From assembly GCA_045587545.1 (NCBI GenBank), contig JAZNCN010000028.1, positions 1 through 64,000 on the forward strand: a stretch of DNA of 64,000 nt, given 5' to 3'. The translations under genes were made by a program, and so were the position numbers. Source of the stretch: Caccoplasma_A sp045587545 (GTDB lineage: Bacteria; Bacteroidota; Bacteroidia; Bacteroidales; G3-4614). Shown here piece by piece: positions 8,941-15,857 of the stretch. The stretch's first letter is position 1. Each line of letters begins with the position of its first letter. Below the pieces are notes generated by a model. That model did not search any database. It had not been told where the DNA came from and saw only the letters and a program-made list of their open reading frames with translations.

Positions 8941-9816
8941 TTAATTAAAAACTATTGTCTTATTCTTATAAACAAGAATTTTTCTTTCAATATGCTTAGC
9001 AACCGCGCGAGATAAAACAATCTTTTCCAAATCTCTACCCTTGCCTACAAGATTGTCGATAGTATCTTTGTGCGAGATGCGAGTAATATCCTGCTCAATA
9101 ATAGGACCAGCATCTAAATCGCTTGTAACATAGTGGCTTGTTGCACCAATAAGTTTAACCCCTCGCTCAAACGCTGCATGGTAAGGCTTTGCACCTACAA
9201 ACGCAGGTAAGAAAGAGTGATGAATATTAATAATTTTATTGGGGAACAAGTTGATAAACTCAGGCGAAAGAATTTGCATATAACGGGCAAGAACAATAAA
9301 AGTTACGCCCTTCTCTTTTAATAATGCTATCTCCTTAGCCTCTTGCTCAGCTTTATTCTCTTTAGTAATTGGGAAATAAGCATAGTCAATACCAAATTGT
9401 TTAGCTACAACCTCCATATCGGGGTGGTTGCTTACAATAATAGGAATTTCAACGTCCCACTCTCCCGCTGCATAGCGAGCAAGCAAATCGTATATACAAT
9501 GCGACATTTTTGAAACAAAGATTGCCATTCTTGGCTTTTGGTCGCTGAAATAAAGTTTGAAATCCATATTATATTTCTGACCATAAAGAGTGCCGAAGAA
9601 CTCTTCAATCTTCTCTTGCGGGATAATGAAATTAGTCAAATCCCACTCCAATCGCATAAAAAATATCTTGTTGGTACGATCAACATATTGGTCGAGGTAA
9701 AGAATATTACCCCCATTCTTTGTGATAAATTCTGTCATAACAGCAATAATACCCGGTTGGTCGGGACAGTGCATCAATAAAATAGCACTCTTGCCGTTAG
9801 TTTTCTTCTCTTGCAT
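8941..9816 (-). CDS. purU: Formyltetrahydrofolate deformylase
   Basis: Hydrolyses 10-formyl-THF to formate and THF, feeding formate to purine synthesis and balancing one-carbon units. It has an N-terminal ACT domain (about 10-85) and a formyltransferase-like domain with IINIHHSFLPAF (catalytic His) and SDLDAGPIIEQD (catalytic Asp). I set the start at 9816 (MQEKKTNGK). The frame is open to 9861, but a TATCTTCG promoter box lies inside that extension at 9839-9846, so the extra 15 residues are probably untranscribed. It is the first gene of the eight-gene operon; AICAR released by HisF/HisH is a purine intermediate, which gives a metabolic reason for the pairing. Confidence 0.92.
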   Translation of the reverse strand: MQEKKTNGKSAILLMHCPDQPGIIAVMTEFITKNGGNILYLDQYVDRTNKIFFMRLEWDLTNFIIPQEKIEEFFGTLYGQKYNMDFKLYFSDQKPRMAIFVSKMSHCIYDLLARYAAGEWDVEIPIIVSNHPDMEVVAKQFGIDYAYFPITKENKAEQEAKEIALLKEKGVTFIVLARYMQILSPEFINLFPNKIINIHHSFLPAFVGAKPYHAAFERGVKLIGATSHYVTSDLDAGPIIEQDITRISHKDTIDNLVGKGRDLEKIVLSRAVAKHIERKILVYKNKTIVFN

Positions 9817-9838
9817 ACTAATAATATTTTTCAAACTG

Positions 9839-9846
9839 CGAAGATA
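9839..9846 (-). promoter_or_regulatory. Promoter -7 box of the purU-his-ftsE-lys operon
   Basis: On the minus strand this reads TATCTTCG, one base off the Bacteroidetes TAnnTTTG box. A TTG lies further upstream after a T-rich spacer. The expected transcript start is near 9832, about 15 nt before the chosen purU start. Confidence 0.6.
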
Positions 9847-9932
9847 ATAAAAAAAGTGCAATAAATACTACATAAAGTAAGTATAAATTGCACAAATTTT
9901 ACTTATCGTAACTATTTGTTAGCTTTCAGTTG

Positions 9933-9960
9933 TTAGTTATTAGTTATTAGTTATTAGTTA
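9933..9960. repeat. (TTAGTTA)x4 microsatellite
   Basis: Four exact copies of the 7-bp unit TTAGTTA stand head to tail between purU and the LytTR gene, at the outer left edge of the accessory island. A 7-bp unit in noncoding DNA can change length by slippage. Confidence 0.9.
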
Positions 9961-9994
9961 TAAATGACTTTAAACTATGAACGGAAATAAAGCT

Positions 9995-10363
9995 CTATTT
10001 CTTCATGACAAATAAACCTTTAAGTTTTTTTAATGCATCTTTTGAAATATCAAGTTGAAAAACAAATCTATCGCCATCGCTTAATACAAGTTTTTGACGT
10101 AATATATTAATTTGAAATATATATGATAAATTGACAATGTATCTCTTCCCTATTCTGCAAAACATACTATTGTCTTGTGCCGATAACATCTCCTTTAAAA
10201 AATCTTGCATGTGTAATAAATTCATACATACAACAGCTTTAATATTATTAGATAATACTATATTTGTATAATTGCCATCAGCCTCAAAATATACAATTTT
10301 TGAAATTTCTATGCGGTATAATTCATCTCGTGAGTTTAAATATATATTTTTTTTGTTTTTCAT
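9995..10363 (-). CDS. Stand-alone LytTR DNA-binding regulator
   Basis: A 122-residue protein made almost wholly of a LytTR DNA-binding domain. Typical landmarks are ISKIVYFEADGNYTNIVL near the N-terminus and MFCRIGKRYIVNLSYI (the usual F-x-R-I-H-R-S-Y-I-V-N region). There is no receiver domain and no membrane segment, so it is not a standard response regulator. No histidine kinase is adjacent. The gene follows one copy of the structured RNA element (10424-10603) by 60 bp, and the other copy precedes the FHA/kinase operon. It could be the transcription factor for that signalling island, but this is inference from context. Confidence 0.85.
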   Translation of the reverse strand: MKNKKNIYLNSRDELYRIEISKIVYFEADGNYTNIVLSNNIKAVVCMNLLHMQDFLKEMLSAQDNSMFCRIGKRYIVNLSYIFQINILRQKLVLSDGDRFVFQLDISKDALKKLKGLFVMKK

Positions 10364-10423
10364 ATTATTTTTATATGTAATTAAACATTATTTTCATATG
10401 TTTGTTTTATTATATGAAGTAGC

Positions 10424-10603
10424 AAAAAAAGAAAAAGAGTGCAATCTACAATTCTCCTATTTTGTTGTTATGGGTCCTGGTAATAAACCTTGAAGTTAAA
10501 TAAGAGATAGTAGTTTGTACTCTTTATTAAAAAAGAAACAAACATATAGTCTTATTATTTGGAACTTAAGTTTAAATTTTCCAGATTTAATCAACCCAAA
10601 TAA
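10424..10603 (-). ncRNA. Left copy of a structured RNA element with terminator (candidate attenuator)
   Basis: Read on the minus strand, the element starts TTATTTGGGTTGATT and ends in a long hairpin followed by a T-rich run (10436-10424). The 5' arm is at 10521-10498 and the 3' arm at 10463-10438, paired imperfectly. It shares 33 identical leading bases and the internal blocks AACTTCAAGGTTT, CCAGGACCCA and CAACAAAATA with the copy at 23534-23708, while the terminator stems differ in sequence yet both pair. A 5' segment (CTGG...AAGTT...AATAAG) can pair with the hairpin's 5' arm and loop (CTTATT...AACTT...CCAG). It lies upstream of the LytTR gene. It could be a cis-acting attenuator or an independent small RNA. 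Confidence 0.6.
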
Positions 10604-10653
10604 TTTATCAAAACGCTATTTCTAATAATTATAACTACTTATACTTTATATAA

Positions 10654-10803
10654 TTATTTATATTCTTTTCTTTGTGATAAAAGGCTCATAAAATCTCCAA
10701 CAGTCTGGCATCTGTCTTTTTTACGTGGAGCCATTACCTTTTCTATTTTAAATGTATGACTACATCCTTTTAAATATGTTCCTGGTAATAAAACATCTTC
10801 CAT
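10654..10803 (-). pseudogene. Ser/Thr kinase remnant with an internal deletion
   Basis: A 49-codon frame whose first part, LLPGTYLKGCSHTFKIEKV, matches the first residues (6-24) of the kinase at 15858-17810, and whose next part, MAPRKKDRCQTVGDFMSLL, matches residues 282-300 at the end of its catalytic domain. About 257 residues, including the ATP lysine, catalytic loop and DFG motif, are missing at one clean in-frame junction. The reading frame is intact from ATG to TAA, so a small protein could still be made, but it cannot be a kinase. It lies 50 bp before the left RNA element on the same strand. Confidence 0.75.
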
Positions 10804-10860
10804 AATATCTGCTACATAAGTTTAATACAAAAAATATGTAAATTCTCAATATTTATCATT

Positions 10861-11406
10861 TTATTCTAATGCTATATTTTCCCATAACATACCATTTCCA
10901 TAAAAGACCCACTCAGGATTAAACTCAAAGAGGTCTATTGTTTTACATCTGTGAGGAAGTTTTTCAAAATGCATTTCTATTATGTATGGCTCGTTAATTT
11001 TCAGATTAAAACTGTGCCTGTCATATAAGTTATCTATCATATTAGCAGCCATTTTAATTTTATATTTTCCTTGTTTTGTTACGCAATATGCATAAAGAAT
11101 ATATTTTTCTTCTTCAAAATTTTCAGGATTTTTACATACCAATTTTGTGCTTTTGCTTAAACTCCATGCTTCATCATCAGTCAAATATTTTACTTTTACT
11201 ATGGTCTTACTTTTAGATTTAATAACTTGTGCAAGTTGCCCCTTGCACTCTCTGTTTTTATAAGAATAACAAGGGTAATTGAATATACTTTTCTTAGAAG
11301 ATGTTGCTTGCTTACTTTTGTTTAAATCAGATAATAAATCATCTTGAGCATTTATGTAACTACATATTGTTAAGCACATTGATAATATGCATATAATCCT
11401 TTTCAT
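10861..11406 (-). CDS. Secreted protein of unknown function
   Basis: A 181-residue protein with a clear signal peptide (about 1-20, ending SYINAQ), then a mixed-charge mature part. The C-terminal segment (NEPYIIEMHFEKLPHRCKTID) resembles small beta-rich secreted proteins of Bacteroidales, but I do not recognise a named family. It is 12 bp after the next secreted protein gene (11419-12132), so the two are probably one transcript. Confidence 0.75.
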   Translation of the reverse strand: MKRIICILSMCLTICSYINAQDDLLSDLNKSKQATSSKKSIFNYPCYSYKNRECKGQLAQVIKSKSKTIVKVKYLTDDEAWSLSKSTKLVCKNPENFEEEKYILYAYCVTKQGKYKIKMAANMIDNLYDRHSFNLKINEPYIIEMHFEKLPHRCKTIDLFEFNPEWVFYGNGMLWENIALE

Positions 11407-11418
11407 ATTGAACTGAGA

Positions 11419-12132
11419 TTATTGTTTATTCATTATGATACAAATATCAGTTAATCCTTCAATCCCGGTTCGGCATAAAGTCATTTGTTGTGAATTGTAC
11501 ATACCAACAATAGATTCATCATCAATATTATCACCACTCTTTATAGCAACAATATCACCGACACAAACGTATGGTACTTTTTGCCCATCAATATATGCTA
11601 CATACTTTGTTGCAAAATTTATAGTACCAATAATCTCTTGCTCAAATGAATAAAGCCAAGAGGTGCGAACTAAATTTGAATTAGGTAATAAAGATTTTTG
11701 TTCTTTTGTAAATGAAACATTTAATGATGATTCAAAAATGCTATATGGAGTCAAATTAATGCTATCTCCTATATATTGTATGAGCAAGGAACCATCTGAA
11801 TATTCATATTTAAAATTGTAATCTCTATCCTCTGAATATAATGAGATATTTTTATGCAAATGGTTTTTATGAGAAAATGTTATTGTGTTTAATGTTGTAT
11901 TACATCGTCCAAATCCAACAGGGAAGAATGTTCCTTCAGGTGTTGCATAGTACCACAAAACATCAATATCAGATACAAAAGTAAAATAGATTTTTATATC
12001 TATTATTTTATCTGGTGATAGTTCCTGCATGCTTTCTTTATATGACCATGTTGTGCCTTTTAAAGATTGAGCTTGAAGAAGAAATGATATTGATGATATA
12101 AAAAGGATAAAAATTATAAGAAATTTTTTCAT
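11419..12132 (-). CDS. Secreted protein with two lipocalin-like halves
   Basis: A 237-residue protein with a signal peptide (about 1-21). The mature region seems to contain two similar units: one starting SLKGTTWSYKES (about 23) and a shorter one starting NLVRTSWLYSFEQ (about 152). Both have the 'TxWxY' opening followed by beta strands, as in lipocalin-like domains. Function unknown. It is co-directional with 10861-11406 and sits about 100 bp after the preceding gene. Confidence 0.75.
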   Translation of the reverse strand: MKKFLIIFILFISSISFLLQAQSLKGTTWSYKESMQELSPDKIIDIKIYFTFVSDIDVLWYYATPEGTFFPVGFGRCNTTLNTITFSHKNHLHKNISLYSEDRDYNFKYEYSDGSLLIQYIGDSINLTPYSIFESSLNVSFTKEQKSLLPNSNLVRTSWLYSFEQEIIGTINFATKYVAYIDGQKVPYVCVGDIVAIKSGDNIDDESIVGMYNSQQMTLCRTGIEGLTDICIIMNKQ

Positions 12133-12233
12133 AAATATTGATTATATATTATTTACACTAATTATTAGAAAAAGATATCATATAAATAACTATGTTATTA
12201 TACAAATAAAGACAATAAAATAAATCCTAAATA

Positions 12234-13040
12234 TTAATAGTATTCAATAAATCTTTGTGTATAATACGAATAGTTTTCTGCCCCATTTTCATAGTCGTAT
12301 CTTTTCACCCAATTCCCGTATGAATCATAAACGTATTTAAACTCCCAATATTGATAACGATCACCCTCAGTTACTTTTTGTACTGCTATATCTCCATTTT
12401 CGTTATATTGGTAGTGAAAATTCATTATGGAATATCTATCTTCCCCAAATTGTTCTATTACAACTACACTATTTATAAGCCCCTTATCTCCATAACAATA
12501 AATAATTCTATAATCATTGGTAAACTCTTCATAAACTTTATTGCCGTTCCATATAAAATATTCTTTTTGCTTTTCAGACATTTTATATCTGAGTTTATTG
12601 TTTGAGTTATATTTATATAAATATACACTTCTCTCTTTTGAGTTATCTTCTTTATTTATCCAATTTCTACTTTCGCTATACACTTTACCTTGTGCGTCAT
12701 ATTTAAAAGTCCATTCTGCCATATAACCATCTCGGGTATCAGCTAAATGACTTGTAATTTTTCCTTCTTTATTAAAATTTGTTATACTACCTAACCATTT
12801 TGTTACAAAAAATTCTGACATAAAAGGTAAATCTTCATTACTTAAGTGCATATCTTCAAAATGCCATTTAATTTCTGTCCCGGCTAATAAACTTGGCGTT
12901 CCATCATTAAGTAATTTATAAGTTTTGGTTGTAATTTGTTTAACAGGACCTTTTTGATTCATATAAGGAAATCCTGTTTGTTGAGCACTTATTTTTGCAC
13001 AAAATATCAAAAGAATAAGAGTGAAAATATGAGATTTCAT
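12234..13040 (-). CDS. Secreted YD-repeat-like protein of unknown function
   Basis: A 268-residue protein with a signal peptide (about 1-19, ending ISAQ). The body is rich in aromatic residues and has repeated strands such as FKYDAQGKVYSE, YKYNSNNKLRY, YQYNENGDI and YVYDSYGNWVKR, the 'YxYDxxGN' pattern of YD/Rhs-type repeats, although it is far shorter than an Rhs toxin and has no toxin tip. It probably adopts a small beta structure in the periplasm or at the cell surface. Confidence 0.75.
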   Translation of the reverse strand: MKSHIFTLILLIFCAKISAQQTGFPYMNQKGPVKQITTKTYKLLNDGTPSLLAGTEIKWHFEDMHLSNEDLPFMSEFFVTKWLGSITNFNKEGKITSHLADTRDGYMAEWTFKYDAQGKVYSESRNWINKEDNSKERSVYLYKYNSNNKLRYKMSEKQKEYFIWNGNKVYEEFTNDYRIIYCYGDKGLINSVVVIEQFGEDRYSIMNFHYQYNENGDIAVQKVTEGDRYQYWEFKYVYDSYGNWVKRYDYENGAENYSYYTQRFIEYY

Positions 13041-13058
13041 ATTAAATAATAAATTAAG

Positions 13059-13097
13059 AATCTGTTGGGGTAAAATCTGTTTTTACCCCAACAGATT
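13059..13097. terminator. Perfect 17-bp inverted repeat, likely bidirectional terminator
   Basis: Arms at 13059-13075 and 13081-13097 (AATCTGTTGGGGTAAAA and its exact inverse) enclose a 5-nt loop. It lies 18 bp upstream of the minus-strand gene at 12234-13040 and downstream of the small membrane-protein gene, so on the minus strand it probably ends the preceding transcript. The following T-tract is weak. Confidence 0.65.
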
Positions 13098-13266
13098 TTA
13101 GTATTAAATTATAATATATTTACTTCTTTATTTTTTTCTCAAATTTAATGGGGAGATAATCGTTGTTATAACTTTTGTTTAACTCTTAATATCAAGAAAT
13201 CATATTGCTATTGATAATATCAAAAACAAAATTCTGATTTTTTCAGGTTTGCTTATATATTTATGA

Positions 13267-13410
13267 TTATTCTTCTTCTCTTATTTTATTTATACCTTTT
13301 ATGATATAAATTACTCCAACTAATATTAATCCCCAGTAAAATGATGAAGAACCTGATGTTAATGCTATTCCAGCAATAAGGCATATTATACCAAAAATTA
13401 GTGATATCAT
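13267..13410 (-). CDS. 47-residue membrane miniprotein
   Basis: A short frame from ATG at 13410 to TAA at 13267. The peptide has two hydrophobic segments, about 2-19 (ISLIFGIICLIAGIAL) and 24-38 (FYWGLILVGVIYIIK), and a charged tail NKIREEE, a typical small two-helix membrane protein. Its strand and spacing fit the surrounding minus-strand genes. I do not recognise the family; similar tiny proteins are often missed by gene callers. Confidence 0.6.
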   Translation of the reverse strand: MISLIFGIICLIAGIALTSGSSSFYWGLILVGVIYIIKGINKIREEE

Positions 13411-13518
13411 AAATCTGAAATTTAATTAAATAGTTTTTATCATTTTATTCTAATACAATTCTCCCATAATATAATTAGTCCCTTATTTATGCATTTTGCT
13501 TACTATTACTATAAATTA

Positions 13519-13932
13519 TTAATCTAATTGTGACCAACAACTAACACCGTTCTTCTTTATTTGTAGAATTGCCCTCAAAAAAACAATGGAAAAAATAGAG
13601 ATTAGCCACACTACTATGATGGAAGAAATTCCTGTCGAAAAGAATATGCTAGCCACAATACTATCTATTAACTTCGCAATTACAAAAATGTAGAATCCTT
13701 TCTTTTCCCAAGCAAATAATAAAGAATATGCAATGATACCCATTATTGAAACTACTATAACTTCTACCATAAGCACATTTTTGATTGTTGTATTACTTAT
13801 ATCAAGTATATTTGGGAATGATTGTAGGCAAGAAATTATAGTTGAAATAATGCCAATCCAGAGCCATACAGTTACAACTGTTGCTCTTTCTATTTCTATA
13901 TTGTCTGTTGCTGTTATTTTTTCTTTTTCCAT
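13519..13932 (-). CDS. Four-helix membrane protein of unknown function
   Basis: A 137-residue protein with a short charged N-terminus (1-17), then about four membrane segments (about 19-37, 52-73, 76-97 and 100-122), and a basic ending, LQIKKNGVSCWSQLD. No catalytic motif is visible. It is 25 bp after the zinc-ribbon membrane protein gene at 13958-14506 and may be co-transcribed with it. Confidence 0.7.
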   Translation of the reverse strand: MEKEKITATDNIEIERATVVTVWLWIGIISTIISCLQSFPNILDISNTTIKNVLMVEVIVVSIMGIIAYSLLFAWEKKGFYIFVIAKLIDSIVASIFFSTGISSIIVVWLISIFSIVFLRAILQIKKNGVSCWSQLD

Positions 13933-13957
13933 AATTTGTATTAATTATATTAAATCT

Positions 13958-14506
13958 TTAGGCTTCTGGCCGTTCAAATGTATATCCATTATTTAACAAC
14001 TCTTCTACAATAGGATAGCTTTGTAACCCTTCCCTTTTAGTTAATACATTATAAGGCTTAATCAAATGTTCCTCAATGTGATGATAAACATATTTACTCA
14101 ACAAAATCGTTACCACGAGCAACACGAGACCTATAATAAAAACCCAGAATGTTATAAGTGGAAATAGCAAATAAGATATAAGGGCAATTAAAGAAAGAGT
14201 TATAATAATTATCAAAGATAAAAATAATAGACTCTGTATATGTATTTTCTTATGTATTTTTTTACAATTTGAACAGATTGAAGCCCCAATGTCAATTTTA
14301 GAGAACTTAACATTACGATAAACTATAATGTTTGTTTTTGAAATTTCTTTATAAAGGGTCTCATATGTTATATGTTCTGAGCGTCGCTTTCCGCAAAATA
14401 CACAAACATCACCAACTGGTTCCAAACGTTTTGTCGTTTCATTAAAAATATGAGTTTCTTTCATATATGATAAATAATCGTAATATAAGTTTCTATTTAA
14501 AACCAT
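13958..14506 (-). CDS. Zinc-ribbon membrane protein of unknown function
   Basis: A 182-residue protein with two Cys pairs, CVFCG (about 35-39) and CSNC (about 77-80), which probably form one zinc site on the cytoplasmic side. Two membrane segments follow (about 93-114 and 118-139), then a cytoplasmic tail. A later start at MKETHIF (14464) is possible. The first ATG lies right beside the terminator hairpin at 14509-14553, which favours the later start if a promoter lies between. Function unknown. Confidence 0.7.
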   Translation of the reverse strand: MVLNRNLYYDYLSYMKETHIFNETTKRLEPVGDVCVFCGKRRSEHITYETLYKEISKTNIIVYRNVKFSKIDIGASICSNCKKIHKKIHIQSLLFLSLIIIITLSLIALISYLLFPLITFWVFIIGLVLLVVTILLSKYVYHHIEEHLIKPYNVLTKREGLQSYPIVEELLNNGYTFERPEA

Positions 14507-14508
14507 TT

Positions 14509-14553
14509 CATGAGGCTGTGTTAAAAATGTATTTTTTTAGGCACAGCCTCATG
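14509..14553 (-). terminator. Terminator hairpin of the signalling operon
   Basis: CATGAGGCTGTG at 14509-14520 is matched by its exact inverse at 14542-14553, with an A/T-rich loop that can also partly pair. It stands 60 bp after the last gene of the kinase operon (14613-15818). No long T-tract follows on the minus strand, so efficiency is uncertain. Confidence 0.6.
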
Positions 14554-14612
14554 TTATAGTCCTTTTAACTAATGATTATAATTTAAAAATAACCAACTAA
14601 AAAGAGAATTTA

Positions 14613-15818
14613 TTAATCAATTTTTTCAGTTGATCCTTCAACTACAACTACTTTCTCTATTGAACAGTTGTTGTTCTCATCAAAATAAAATTTAATTATT
14701 TTATCAGTCTTGTCTGAATAGTTATCACTTGTAAACTTTTGTGTAAAGATTGCAGAATATTCACCGTTTTCTTTGTTAAAGATTACAGATCCCATTTCTT
14801 CTATTTGAAGTTTGTCAAGATTTACATTTTTAAAATATGTATCTCCTTTGCGATCTTTTATAACTTCTTTACCTTTTAAATATGATACTTGTACGGCTTC
14901 TTGTGATAAGTCTTTAAATAGTTGTTTTAATGCTTCAATATCTTTAGCCTCAATAGCTTTTTTGAAATTATTTATGGTTGTATTAGCATTAGTTTTTCTT
15001 TTAATGACATCTAATTTATTTTGAGGTTTGGTTATTTGTGTAGGTTTGCCACATGTTACTGAAACAACACCTTCTTTTACTTCAAATGATGGAGTTATAC
15101 TATATTTTATAGATTGATTCTCAACATAATCCTCAGGATTAGTTAATTTAGAGTAGTCAAGAGGTTTGCTATAATAGATTACTTTTGTAGATGTTGATTT
15201 ATATCCTTCATTTGCTCTTTCTACTGCAATATTGCCTTCTGCACTTTGGAATGTTCCTCCATCAAGTATATCTGTTGGAATATTTTTATACCAGTTTTCA
15301 ATAGCATTTATTGCCTCTTGCTCTTTCTGTTTAAGCTCTGATTTAGTATCAGTTATTGGTTTTACTTTATCTACGATTATTTCATCAATATCATCTTTTT
15401 TAAAGATATATTTTAGAGATACTTCGTTCTTTGAAGTATATGAAGTACCCTCATCTTTACGACTATCTATTTTGTAATTTGAAGTGATATCAAAATTTAC
15501 TGAATATTCGTTCTCGTTTAATTGAGAGATACCGTTAAAATCAATATTAAATTTAGACTCCTCTTTTTTGATTGTTTTTAAAACACTGCTATTGCTTTTT
15601 TCTGCATTTTTCTCATTCCCGTTTATAAGGAATTGGGGAGCTAATTTCTTATAGCCACTGTATAATCCTTGTTCTTCTTCAAGTGTTTTCTCAAAGTCTG
15701 AGAATGATGTTTTAACTACTTCAAGTTTAGAAATAGGTTCCTCTGCTTGTTCTTCACCTTTTGCAAATCCTGCAAAACTAATTGATGCCATTAAGGCAAT
15801 TGCAAAAATTTTCTTCAT
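14613..15818 (-). CDS. Secreted protein with C-terminal NTF2-like region, last gene of the signalling operon
   Basis: A 401-residue protein with a signal peptide (1-19, ending AGFAKG). The mature part is Lys/Glu/Asn-rich. Residues about 275-401 (NTTINNFKKAIEAKDIEALKQ, then strands ending IIKFYFDENNNCSIEKVVV) look like a cystatin/NTF2-type cone fold, and earlier regions may repeat it. It lies 39 bp after the kinase gene, so it is probably made with it and could be an extracytoplasmic partner of the kinase's outer domain. I do not recognise a named family. Confidence 0.75.
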   Translation of the reverse strand: MKKIFAIALMASISFAGFAKGEEQAEEPISKLEVVKTSFSDFEKTLEEEQGLYSGYKKLAPQFLINGNEKNAEKSNSSVLKTIKKEESKFNIDFNGISQLNENEYSVNFDITSNYKIDSRKDEGTSYTSKNEVSLKYIFKKDDIDEIIVDKVKPITDTKSELKQKEQEAINAIENWYKNIPTDILDGGTFQSAEGNIAVERANEGYKSTSTKVIYYSKPLDYSKLTNPEDYVENQSIKYSITPSFEVKEGVVSVTCGKPTQITKPQNKLDVIKRKTNANTTINNFKKAIEAKDIEALKQLFKDLSQEAVQVSYLKGKEVIKDRKGDTYFKNVNLDKLQIEEMGSVIFNKENGEYSAIFTQKFTSDNYSDKTDKIIKFYFDENNNCSIEKVVVVEGSTEKID

Positions 15819-15857
15819 CTTTTTTTAATTTTAGTTTATAAATAATTTATTTGTAAT

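Noticed and set aside
9817..9861. 15-residue extension of PurU
   Set aside because: A TATCTTCG promoter box sits inside it, and the ACT domain starts after the later Met.
10424..10603. Reading the paired elements as insertion-sequence remnants
   Set aside because: No transposase fragment, no clear terminal repeats with target duplications, and the changes between copies keep the stems paired; a structured RNA fits better, although a mobile repeat is not fully excluded.
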